A stretch of 6,623 bases of DNA from NCBI GenBank assembly GCA_013824905.1, contig PNOO01000137.1, positions 1 to 6,623 on the forward strand. The letters run 5' to 3'. The notes under the pieces were generated by a model. It ran no database searches and was not told the origin of the DNA. It saw nothing but the letters and a program-made list of their open reading frames with translations. The position numbers and the translations under genes are program-made. The DNA comes from Syntrophus sp. (in: bacteria) (GTDB lineage Bacteria; Desulfobacterota; Syntrophia; Syntrophales; UBA5619). The stretch's first letter is position 1, and every line of letters begins with the position of its first letter. Below, in pieces: positions 1-5,213 of this stretch.

Positions 1-558
1 GTCGATTTCGACGAGCTGACCAAGATCGGCTCGATGATGGGCTCCGGCGGCATGATCGTCATGGACGAGCGCAACTGCATGGTCGACGTGGCCAAGTACT
101 TCACGAACTTTCTGGTCAGCGAATCCTGCGGCAAGTGCGTCCCCTGTCGCGAAGGGGTCCGGCGCATGCGGGACATCCTGGTGGATATCGCGGATGGAAA
201 GGGGAGGGAAGGGGACGTCGAACTCCTCGAGACGATGTCCAAGGCCATCATCGACGGCGCCCTCTGCGCCCTGGGGAACAGCGCTCCGAATCCCGTTCTC
301 AGCACGATCCGTCATTTCCGCGACGAGTATAAGGCGCATATCGAGGATAAGCGCTGTCCTGCCGGGGTGTGCAAGGCCCTGATCACCTACAGCGTGGACG
401 CGGAGAAGTGCACGGGCTGTATGGTCTGCAGCAAGGTCTGCCCCACGGGGGCGGCGAGCGGCGAGCGGAAGAAGGTCCACGCCATCGATGCGGCGCTGTG
501 CACGAAATGCGGCGCCTGCAGGGAAAGCTGTAAATTTGATGCTATCATCGTGAGGTAA
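1..558 (+). CDS. NuoF/HydB/HndC-type NADH-oxidising flavoprotein subunit, C-terminal part (5' truncated by window)
   Basis: The open frame runs in from the left edge, so the N-terminal NAD/FMN-binding and SLBB domains are not visible; 185 residues remain. The conserved SGGMIVMDE stretch is followed by the N3-type [4Fe-4S] motif SCGKCVPCREG (visible-fragment Cys 43, 46, 49) with its fourth ligand in LCALGNSAPNP (Cys 89). A C-terminal bacterial ferredoxin domain adds two CxxCxxCxxxC motifs (Cys 137/140/143/147 and 167/170/173/177). In this family the subunit oxidises or reduces NAD(P)H through FMN and passes electrons along Fe-S clusters to a hydrogenase, formate dehydrogenase or complex I-like partner in the cytoplasm. 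The ferredoxin tail is absent from classical E. coli NuoF and is typical of HydB/HndC/HymB proteins of anaerobes. The NuoG-like partner gene starts 10 nt downstream, indicating an operon. Which enzyme complex it serves cannot be told from this window. Confidence 0.93.
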   Translation, partial: VDFDELTKIGSMMGSGGMIVMDERNCMVDVAKYFTNFLVSESCGKCVPCREGVRRMRDILVDIADGKGREGDVELLETMSKAIIDGALCALGNSAPNPVLSTIRHFRDEYKAHIEDKRCPAGVCKALITYSVDAEKCTGCMVCSKVCPTGAASGERKKVHAIDAALCTKCGACRESCKFDAIIVR

Positions 559-568
559 AGGGTGAAAA

Positions 569-1288
569 ATGATCAATCTGACGATAGACAATAAGAAGAT
601 CGAAGCGGAGGCCGGGCAGACCCTACTGGAAGTCGCCCGGGAGAACGGCATCGTCATCCCGACCCTGTGTTCCCACGAGTCCCTCGACCCCTCGGGGGCA
701 TGCCGTCTTTGTGTCGTTGAGGCCAAGCAAGGGAAGAGGACGCGCATCGTCACGTCCTGCCTCTACCCCGTTGCCGAAGGCCTGATTGTGGATACGAAGA
801 GCGAGCGGGTCATGGAGGTCCGCCGCCTCGTCCTCCAGCTCCTGCTGGCGCGCTGCCCCGAGTCGGAGCAGCTCAAGGAGATGGCCGAGGAGATGGGTGT
901 TGCACCCGAGCCTCGGTTCACGCCGGATAAGGACAACGTGAAATGCATCCTCTGCCGGATGTGCGTGCGGACCTGCGAGAAGGTCGTCGGGGTCAGCGCG
1001 ATCGGCTTCTCCTACCGGGGGACGGAAAAGAACGTTTGCACCCCCTTCAAGGAGGAATCGATGACCTGCATCGGCTGCGGCGCCTGTGCGTATGTCTGCC
1101 CCACGGGCCATATCGAGATGGAGACCACCGATACAGGCGATACGCGGACGATCTGGGGCCGGACCTTCAAGATGAAGACCTGCAAGATCTGCGGACGCTA
1201 CTTCGCCCCCGAGGATCAGCTGGCCTATATCAGCAAGAAAACGGAGGTACCGGTGGAGGACCTGGCGGTCTGCATCAGCTGCCGCTAA
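569..1288 (+). CDS. Short NuoG/HoxU-like iron-sulfur electron-transfer subunit (2Fe-2S plus two 4Fe-4S)
   Basis: The 239-residue protein starts at an ATG 10 nt after the upstream stop, preceded by an AGGGTGA-like ribosome site. Residues 1-80 form a plant-type [2Fe-2S] ferredoxin domain with ligands Cys34, Cys45, Cys48 and Cys64 (GACRLC and TSCLYP). Residues about 85-115 correspond to the NuoG linker; only one Cys (ARCPESE, Cys96) is present, so the usual His-Cys3 cluster motif is not obvious. Two [4Fe-4S] motifs follow: CILCRMCVRTC (126-136) and CIGCGACAYVCPTG (167-180). The C-terminus carries two further CxxC pairs (205/208 and 235/238) that may bind zinc or another cluster. No molybdopterin or H-cluster domain follows, as in HoxU or stand-alone diaphorase subunits. 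It probably relays electrons between the NuoF-like flavoprotein and a catalytic subunit encoded outside the window. Its last 50 codons are repeated at 3181-3333. Confidence 0.9.
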   Translation: MINLTIDNKKIEAEAGQTLLEVARENGIVIPTLCSHESLDPSGACRLCVVEAKQGKRTRIVTSCLYPVAEGLIVDTKSERVMEVRRLVLQLLLARCPESEQLKEMAEEMGVAPEPRFTPDKDNVKCILCRMCVRTCEKVVGVSAIGFSYRGTEKNVCTPFKEESMTCIGCGACAYVCPTGHIEMETTDTGDTRTIWGRTFKMKTCKICGRYFAPEDQLAYISKKTEVPVEDLAVCISCR

Positions 1289-1366
1289 TGGGGATAACAC
1301 CTTAAGCACCCGCTGAGCACCCAAAGAGAAAGCCCCTGTGATCGGAGAGATCACCGGGGCTTCTTG
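1136..1366 (+). repeat. Direct repeat copy 1: 3' end of NuoG-like gene plus terminator
   Basis: These 231 nt align without gaps to 3181-3411. By eye, the coding part (1136-1288) differs at 3 of 153 positions, the spacer (1289-1329) at 13 of 41, and the terminator hairpin segment (1330-1366) at 1 of 37. Weak similarity continues a little further (CATTCA-A/TGA). The repeat unit, from copy start to copy start, is 2045 bp. The left limit of copy 2 is sharp, next to the transposase remnant. Confidence 0.93.
1330..1365 (+). terminator. Hairpin terminator after the NuoG-like gene
   Basis: The arms AGCCCCTGTGATC (1331-1343) and GATCACCGGGGCT (1349-1361) pair with one mismatch around the loop GGAGA, with an extra A-T pair at the base. 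The plus-strand T tract is short (TTCTT). Read on the minus strand the same hairpin is followed by TTTCTCTTT, so it can act in both directions. It lies 41 nt after the stop codon and is nearly identical to the hairpin at 3375-3407. Confidence 0.8.
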
Positions 1367-1486
1367 CATTCAAGAAATGGGAAACGCGTTTGAAGGTCTT
1401 TTCATCTCCCTGCGATTCGAGGATACAGGGTACAGCGTCATCAATGCCTTCCTTCTGCCGTTTACCCCGTGAGACGTTGCCATATA

Positions 1487-1551
1487 GGATTTTGCACGCA
1501 CATTTTCGTGCACAGCATGATCGACGCTATTATAAGAAGCGTGCAAAATCC
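1487..1551. repeat. Perfect 13-bp inverted repeat with competing inner hairpin
   Basis: GGATTTTGCACGC (1487-1499) is exactly complementary to GCGTGCAAAATCC (1539-1551) across a 39-nt interior. The left arm also contains TGCACG (1493-1498), which can pair with CGTGCA (1507-1512) across an 8-nt loop, so two mutually exclusive folds exist. The right arm overlaps the last codons of the 51-aa minus-strand ORF at 1530-1685. There is no clear T tract next to the long stem, so a simple intrinsic terminator is not the best reading. A recombination or insertion end, an operator or a structured RNA are all possible. Confidence 0.7.
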
Positions 1552-1685
1552 GGTTTAATTGACCGCCTTAAAGGCTGAATTCCAGGCGCGATCATGGGTG
1601 TCTCGAGCGTGACCTGTTCCATGAACTCCAGCGGATGATAATCCTTTTTCCTTCTAACAGATAATTGACCGGTAGTGTGGGGCAT
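1530..1685 (-). CDS. Small hypothetical protein (51 aa)
   Basis: An ATG at 1685 opens 51 codons ending in TAA at 1530-1532. A purine-rich AAAGAGGGG lies just upstream of the ATG. The start is 19 nt after the stop of the SGNH hydrolase gene on the same strand, so the two could be co-transcribed. The product is basic near the N-terminus (residues 11-14 RRKK) and again at 40-50, with an acidic/hydrophobic middle (HPLEFMEQVTLETP, 17-30). I see no membrane segment or signal peptide and do not recognise a family. The last six codons run through the right arm of the 13-bp inverted repeat. It could equally be a C-terminal fragment of an older mobile-element gene. Support is only the ribosome site, spacing and open frame, so confidence is low. 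Confidence 0.35.
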   Translation of the reverse strand: MPHTTGQLSVRRKKDYHPLEFMEQVTLETPMIAPGIQPLRRSIKPDFARFL

Positions 1686-1704
1686 GGCCCCTCTTTCCCA
1701 AATA

Positions 1705-2703
1705 TTACTGCGCGGATTTTAGTGCATGAAAAATTCCCTCAGCGATGATTTTGTGTCCCAACGCATTCGGGTGGGAACAATCAAACCATAGCCAGGGTTT
1801 GTTAAGAATAAGCGGGCGAAAATCAAGCGAATGAGGAAACAATGAACCGAAAGATTCGATTTCTTTCAAACGCTGTGGAGTCATTCCAAACTCTTCTCGC
1901 TCGGGAATATATAGAAAAACGACCTGAAAATGAAACTGTTCGCCCAATTGCTTTAGTTCCAAAAGTTGATGCTTGATCTCTTGATGCCGATTCGGATAAT
2001 CCGTTAAAGGAATCCATTGTGCGAACCATTTGGTCAGGAGTTGGTTGAGGCGAAAGAAAATATTAGAATGATCAAGCAGAAACTTATATGCCCCTGCCGG
2101 TCGGCAAAAAACTTTTGTCGGGACTTTTTGATAAAAGTAATATTTTTCTCTTTGGTCTGTTTTAATGGGCCTAATGTAATCGTTGTTGTTGAATTGCAAG
2201 AAAACGATATCGGGTACAAATTCTTTCTTATTTAATGCGCGCCTGAGAACTTCAAGTTCATGTTCGGTGTTGTAACCCGGAGCGGCCATGATTGATATCC
2301 TGGTATTGGGAATCAACCGTCGCAGCTGTTCAGGATAGGTTTCGTTTTGTTGAACTCCCAGGCCGAAGGTAACAGAATCGCCGATAAATAGCAGATTTAA
2401 ACGTCCTGGTTCAGACAAGTCGTCACCGAGAAATCCTGTTGCGTTGGTTTGAAAAGACGCGTTCCACCAGAAGTGATGCGATGTGTTGGGGGCCATGAGG
2501 TAGGGGGGATTGGCCTGATGCGTTAAATGGAAGAAGCGGATTTCTCGTATTTCGTGGGTTTGTTCGTAGATCTTTAATTTTTGAGAGTTGTATAGAAAAT
2601 AATCGTTGCTAAGAATCCATTCACCCACAGAAATTGAGATGGTCACCGTGCTCGTCAGGAGCAGTACGTGAAGCAAGACTTGCCTGATCCGTGATTTTGA
2701 CAT
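1705..2703 (-). CDS. Membrane-anchored SGNH/GDSL-family hydrolase
   Basis: The 332-residue protein is read from the ATG at 2703, just before a basic residue pair and a hydrophobic segment (residues about 7-27) that forms a signal anchor; the domain would then face the periplasm or exterior. SGNH blocks are in order: block I LLFIGDSVTFG (nucleophile Ser110), block II APGYNT (Gly143), block III FNNND (Asn174), block V DCSHPNALGH (Asp308, His311). The family hydrolyses or transfers ester groups, often O-acetyl groups of polysaccharides or lipids; the substrate here is unknown. The frame stays open upstream to 2847, but that part is antisense or off-frame IS91 debris and lies upstream of the predicted promoter start site. 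No good Shine-Dalgarno sequence precedes the ATG. Codons are AT-richer (many AAA, TTT, AAT) than in the flanking operons, a sign of acquisition by transfer. The 51-aa ORF follows 19 nt downstream. Confidence 0.87.
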   Translation of the reverse strand: MSKSRIRQVLLHVLLLTSTVTISISVGEWILSNDYFLYNSQKLKIYEQTHEIREIRFFHLTHQANPPYLMAPNTSHHFWWNASFQTNATGFLGDDLSEPGRLNLLFIGDSVTFGLGVQQNETYPEQLRRLIPNTRISIMAAPGYNTEHELEVLRRALNKKEFVPDIVFLQFNNNDYIRPIKTDQREKYYFYQKVPTKVFCRPAGAYKFLLDHSNIFFRLNQLLTKWFAQWIPLTDYPNRHQEIKHQLLELKQLGEQFHFQVVFLYIPEREEFGMTPQRLKEIESFGSLFPHSLDFRPLILNKPWLWFDCSHPNALGHKIIAEGIFHALKSAQ

Positions 2704-2743
2704 AGATGTGATATTTAATAAGATATTGCTTTCTACGGATGAA

Positions 2744-2772
2744 AGTATAGGAGGGCTGTTTTTGCCTGTCAA
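2744..2772 (-). promoter_or_regulatory. Sigma-70 promoter for the SGNH hydrolase gene
   Basis: On the minus strand, a perfect TTGACA (2772-2767) is followed after exactly 17 nt by TATACT (2749-2744, one mismatch to consensus). The start site would lie near 2737, giving a leader of about 34 nt to the ATG at 2703. The -35 box lies about 40 nt beyond the last recognisable transposase codon, so the cargo gene carries its own promoter right at the junction. Confidence 0.8.
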
Positions 2773-2810
2773 GGAGTATTTTGCATCCGAAAAGCAGGGC
2801 TGGCGATGTG

Positions 2811-3178
2811 GTTGCCGCAGAAGACGTGGAATCTGGAATGCCTCCATGTGGAGAGCATGGCGATCATCTCCTTTGCGATCTTTCCCTTATTCAGGAGCAT
2901 CTTGAATACCTTGTGTTGGAAGATGGCCTCCAGCTTTTTCAACTCCAGGGGCGGGGCGACACGGAACATGCCCTTGTTGCCGTAGAAACAGCCGTCCGTG
3001 ACGAAAATATGGCAGTGAGGATTGAATCCGAGGAAATCGCCGAAGGTCTGCATGGCGATGACGGCGCCGGGGATGGGATCATTTTCGGGAGGCTGAAGAC
3101 AAAATGCCGGTGGGGAACCTTCTTGAGTACATCGATGCACAGCCATTCCCCGAATTCCACTACGCGTTTCTGATGACA
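2811..3178 (-). pseudogene. IS91-family (HUH/Y2) transposase remnant
   Basis: Minus-strand reading from 3178 gives CHQKRVVEFGEWLC and VPHRHFVFSLPKMI. It then needs a frame change at about 3075 to continue with PGAVIAMQTFGDFLGFNPHC, VTDGCFYGNKGMFRVAPP and WRHSRFHVFCGN. These are typical IS91-like transposase segments; HCH at about 3009-3017 is the HUH metal-binding motif. From memory of the family, some 35-45 residues normally lie between the PKMI and PGAV blocks, so an internal deletion with frameshift is inferred. The N-terminal zinc-finger part is missing up to the first Cys shown, replaced by the duplicated NuoG-like gene end. The C-terminal part with the catalytic tyrosines is missing after CGN at 2811. 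The remnant cannot be active. It marks an old rolling-circle element that may have brought in or been joined to the SGNH gene. Confidence 0.88.
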
Positions 3179-3180
3179 GG

Positions 3181-3333
3181 GGCGATACGCGGACGATCTG
3201 GGGCCGGACCTTCAAGATGAAGACCTGCAAGGTCTGTGGACGCTACTTCGCCCCCGAGGATCAGCTGGCCTATATCAGCAAGAAAACGGAGGTACCGGTG
3301 GAGGACCTGGCGGTCTGCATCAGTTGCCGCTAA
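3181..3333 (+). pseudogene. Duplicated 3' fragment of the NuoG-like gene (last 50 codons)
   Basis: This stretch matches codons 190-239 of the gene at 569-1288 and keeps its stop codon. The three differences are one Ile-to-Val change (CKVCG instead of CKICG) and two silent changes (TGC/TGT and AGC/AGT). The frame continues upstream into antisense transposase sequence with no start codon or ribosome site, so it is a remnant and not a gene. An internal ATG could give 37 codons but has no convincing ribosome site. The fragment holds just the C-terminal two-CxxC module. It is followed by its own spacer and terminator and faces thiC. Confidence 0.93.
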
Positions 3334-3374
3334 CAGGGATAACACCCAAGGCCCTCAAGGAGCATTCAAAAAGA

Positions 3375-3407
3375 AAGCCCCTGTGATCGAAGAGATCACC
3401 GGGGCTT
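3375..3407 (-). terminator. Bidirectional terminator, serving thiC from this side
   Basis: The arms 3376-3388 and 3394-3406 form the same stem as at 1331-1361, with loop GAAGA. On the minus strand the stem is followed by TTTCTTTTT, a good U tract, 32 nt after the thiC stop codon. On the plus strand only TTCTT follows. This hairpin is thus best suited to terminate thiC and probably once ended both convergent genes. Confidence 0.85.
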
Positions 3408-3438
3408 CTTGCCATTCATGACATGAGGACCGTGTGAC

Positions 3439-4731
3439 TTAACCGGCAGGGGTGCCCGTCAGGAACCGGTTGTATGTCTTGATGGCGCAAAGCTCTCCGC
3501 ACATCGTGCAGACATCCCTGTCTTTGTCCTCGGTAAGGCATCTGACCCGTCTGGCCTTCGCCGGATCGATGGACAGCCGGAACATCGTCTCCCAATCGAA
3601 ACTTCTCCTGGCCCGGGACATCTTTTTATTTCTGTCCCACGTCCCCTTGACCCCCTTCTCCAGATCGCCGATATGGGCCGCGATACACGAGGCGATCACC
3701 CCCTCATGGACGTCCTGAACGGTGGGCAGGCCCAGATGCTCGGCCGGCGTCACGTAACAGAGGAAATCAGCGCCGTTGGCCGCTGCGATCGCACCGCCGA
3801 TCGCCCCGACGATGTGGTCATAGCCCGGGGCAATATCCGTGGGCAGAGGTCCCAGCACGTAATACGGCGCGTCGTTGCAGAGGCGCTTCTGGAGCTTCAT
3901 ATCCGCGGCGATGCGATTCAGAGGGACGTGGCCCGGTCCCTCCACCATCACCTGGACCCCCGCCTGTCTTGCCCTGTCCACCAGCTCCCCGAGAACGATC
4001 AGTTCGCTGAGCTGAGCCCGATCTTCCGCATCGCATATCGACCCCGGCCTCAGCCCGTCCCCAAGGGAAAGCGTGACATCATGCTTGCGGGCGATCGTCA
4101 GCAGGCGGTCATAATGCTCGTAGAGGGGGTTTTCGCGCTCATGGAGCTTCATCCATTCCGCCATCAGGCTTCCGCCGCGGGAAACCATCCCCATGATCCG
4201 GTCGCTCTTCTCGAGAATGGGCAGGGTTCGGGTCGAAATGCCGCAGTGGAGGGTCATGAAATCGACGCCCATACGGGCCTCGTGTTCGATGTCTTCAAAG
4301 ATGGAATCCTCTGTGAGATCTTTGCAGGTCAGGCCGCCGGCGAAGAGCCGGCTGATGGAACGGTAGATAGGCACCGTGCCGATCATGACGGAGGAGTGCT
4401 CGATCATTCCAGCAAGAATGGCGTCGATGTCGCCTCCCGTGGAGAGGTCCATGACCGCATCGGCCCCGGCTTCGATCGCCACGCGTAATTTTTCGAGTTC
4501 TTCCGCAAGGAGGGCATGGCTTGTCGAAGTCCCGATATTGGCGTTGATTTTTGTCGAAAGTCCCATGCCGATCGCCCTGGCTTCAAAGGCGTGCGACTCG
4601 TTTTTCGGGATCACCACGGAGCCTGCCGCCACTTTGCAGAGCAATTCCTCCGGGGTTATGCCGTCGTAGGTTGCCGCCTGCACCATTTCCGGCGTGATTT
4701 TTCCTTTTTTTGCCGATTCAAGTTGCGTCAT
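3439..4731 (-). CDS. thiC: Phosphomethylpyrimidine synthase ThiC
   Basis: ThiC is a radical-SAM enzyme that rearranges 5-aminoimidazole ribotide into hydroxymethylpyrimidine phosphate, the pyrimidine half of thiamin; it acts in the cytoplasm. The 430-residue product shows the family blocks SRGGSLMAEWM, LSLGDGLRPGSICDAED, VMVEGPGHVPLNRI, YVLGPLPTDIAPGYDHI and YVTPAEHLGLP. The C-terminal CxxCxxxxC cluster motif CTMCGELC has Cys 408, 411 and 415. The length fits the short ThiC class of many anaerobes and lacks the long N-terminal extension of the E. coli type (631 aa). An ATG three codons upstream (4740) directly abuts the ribosome site AAAGGAG, whereas the ATG at 4731 sits 9 nt from it, so 4731 is chosen. 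The gene is preceded by a TPP riboswitch and followed by a strong terminator, so it is probably transcribed alone and shut off by thiamin diphosphate. Confidence 0.98.
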   Translation of the reverse strand: MTQLESAKKGKITPEMVQAATYDGITPEELLCKVAAGSVVIPKNESHAFEARAIGMGLSTKINANIGTSTSHALLAEELEKLRVAIEAGADAVMDLSTGGDIDAILAGMIEHSSVMIGTVPIYRSISRLFAGGLTCKDLTEDSIFEDIEHEARMGVDFMTLHCGISTRTLPILEKSDRIMGMVSRGGSLMAEWMKLHERENPLYEHYDRLLTIARKHDVTLSLGDGLRPGSICDAEDRAQLSELIVLGELVDRARQAGVQVMVEGPGHVPLNRIAADMKLQKRLCNDAPYYVLGPLPTDIAPGYDHIVGAIGGAIAAANGADFLCYVTPAEHLGLPTVQDVHEGVIASCIAAHIGDLEKGVKGTWDRNKKMSRARRSFDWETMFRLSIDPAKARRVRCLTEDKDRDVCTMCGELCAIKTYNRFLTGTPAG

Positions 4732-4740
4732 GTTCCCCAT

Positions 4741-4747
4741 CTCCTTT
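4741..4747 (-). promoter_or_regulatory. thiC ribosome-binding site
   Basis: AAAGGAG on the minus strand lies 9 nt upstream of the ATG at 4731 and touches the ATG at 4740. The spacing decides the start in favour of 4731. Confidence 0.85.
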
Positions 4748-4786
4748 CAAAGCACAAAGGCCGCCTCCTTTAAGGGAAGCGGCCTT
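4748..4786 (-). terminator. Riboswitch expression platform: intrinsic terminator hairpin
   Basis: On the minus strand AAGGCCGC (4786-4779) pairs perfectly with GCGGCCTT (4764-4757); TTCC/GGAG extends the stem inward, leaving a 6-nt loop. It is followed by a broken T tract (TTTGTGCTTT with the stem's last bases). It sits between the TPP aptamer and the thiC ribosome site, as expected for transcriptional attenuation by TPP. A possible antiterminator is AGGGAA at the aptamer's 3' end (4816-4811) pairing with TTCCCT of the hairpin (4778-4773); this is an inference. Confidence 0.8.
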
Positions 4787-4804
4787 AATGCATTTTGCAC
4801 TTCG

Positions 4805-4897
4805 GCTCATTTCCCTACGCAGGCATTACCCTGATCAGGTCGGTAAAGGGTCACCGGGATTCCGGCATCTCAGTCCAAAAGGACACCCCTAACGAGC
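4805..4897 (-). promoter_or_regulatory. TPP riboswitch (THI element) controlling thiC
   Basis: The minus strand carries the conserved THI-box blocks in order: GGGGTG, CTGAGATG, ACCCTTTACCGACCTGATC, GGTAATGCCTGCGTAGGGA. The closing helix P1 forms between GCTCGTT (4897-4891) and AATGAGC (4811-4805), with one G-U pair. The aptamer binds thiamin diphosphate. With the hairpin at 4757-4786 just downstream, binding most likely favours termination before thiC. The distance and orientation to thiC are typical. Confidence 0.97.
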
Positions 4898-4903
4898 GAT
4901 TAA

Positions 4904-4932
4904 AGCGTATGATACAAGATTGTCGTTGTCAA
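4904..4932 (-). promoter_or_regulatory. Promoter of the thiC riboswitch transcript
   Basis: A perfect TTGACA (4932-4927) is separated by 17 nt from TACGCT (4909-4904), a weak -10. A start about 7 nt downstream would fall at about 4897, exactly at the first base of the aptamer P1 helix, which supports the call despite the poor -10 box. Confidence 0.65.
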
Positions 4933-4997
4933 GATGATTTAATATTTTAAACATAAACCAGGAGCGTTTTACTACTTATGAATCCCTGTCGCCTGTC

Positions 4998-5213
4998 CTA
5001 ATAACCCAAACCACCTCTCTGGGCAGTGGCGCCGCCCTTCAGAACGATTTTATCCTTCAGGATGGCCTGGATTTGCAGAAAGATTTCCAGATCCCACAGA
5101 AAAAGCTCCATTCTGGCCAGACTGTTGAATTTGAGTTGCTCCAGACGCTCCGTTAGTGTGTCGCGGTCAAAACACTTTCGGTCATGTATCAGGGCATTAT
5201 CGTCAAAGTTCAT
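4998..5213 (-). pseudogene. Truncated AbiEii-like nucleotidyltransferase toxin (71 aa)
   Basis: The ATG at 5213 directly follows the TAA of the regulator gene (TAAATG), a translationally coupled arrangement typical of AbiE pairs. The product has a helical start (residues about 18-53) and then the IVLKGGATAQ stretch (56-65), which I read as the KGG(T/A)A motif at the start of AbiEii/nucleotidyltransferase toxins. After that it runs into RGGLGY and a TAG. Family members continue with a DxD metal-binding motif and usually more than 200 residues in total; none of that is seen in any minus-strand frame down to the thiC promoter. The catalytic part is therefore lost and the toxin should be inactive. 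The assignment rests on one short motif plus the neighbour. An independent small protein is a less likely alternative. Confidence 0.68.

Larger units (their letters stand above)
3181..3411 (+). repeat. Direct repeat copy 2: NuoG-like gene end plus terminator
   Basis: This is the partner of 1136-1366, with the same length and no indels. Differences cluster in the noncoding spacer 3334-3374 (13 of 41), while the coding part and the hairpin are almost unchanged. The left edge abuts the transposase remnant at about 3178-3181, where only a short ACAGG-like stretch is shared. Confidence 0.93.

Noticed and set aside
623..1369. 248-codon open frame on the minus strand opposite the NuoG-like gene
   Set aside because: The opposite strand encodes clear ferredoxin motifs with conserved Cys spacing. 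The antisense frame is a by-product of GC-rich codons, and the same antisense peptide recurs opposite the duplicated fragment at 3160-3345.
1390..1578. 62-codon plus-strand frame from a TTG
   Set aside because: No ribosome site, no recognisable sequence, and it overlaps the inverted repeat and the better-supported minus-strand small ORF.
2704..2847. 48-codon N-terminal extension of the SGNH hydrolase frame
   Set aside because: It overlaps transposase remnant sequence read in another frame and lies upstream of the predicted transcription start; the membrane anchor begins right at the ATG at 2703.
2781..3173. 130-codon plus-strand frame over the transposase remnant
   Set aside because: The minus strand carries recognisable IS91-like motifs including the HUH residues; the plus frame is its antisense.
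3673..4488. 271-codon plus-strand frame inside thiC
   Set aside because: It lies antisense to strongly conserved ThiC motifs, has no recognisable domain and no ribosome site; it is a shadow frame.
4981..4999. Short direct repeat CCTGTCG/CCTGTCC next to the truncated toxin
   Set aside because: Seven bases with a mismatch is within chance expectation and gives no evidence for an insertion or CRISPR-like array.
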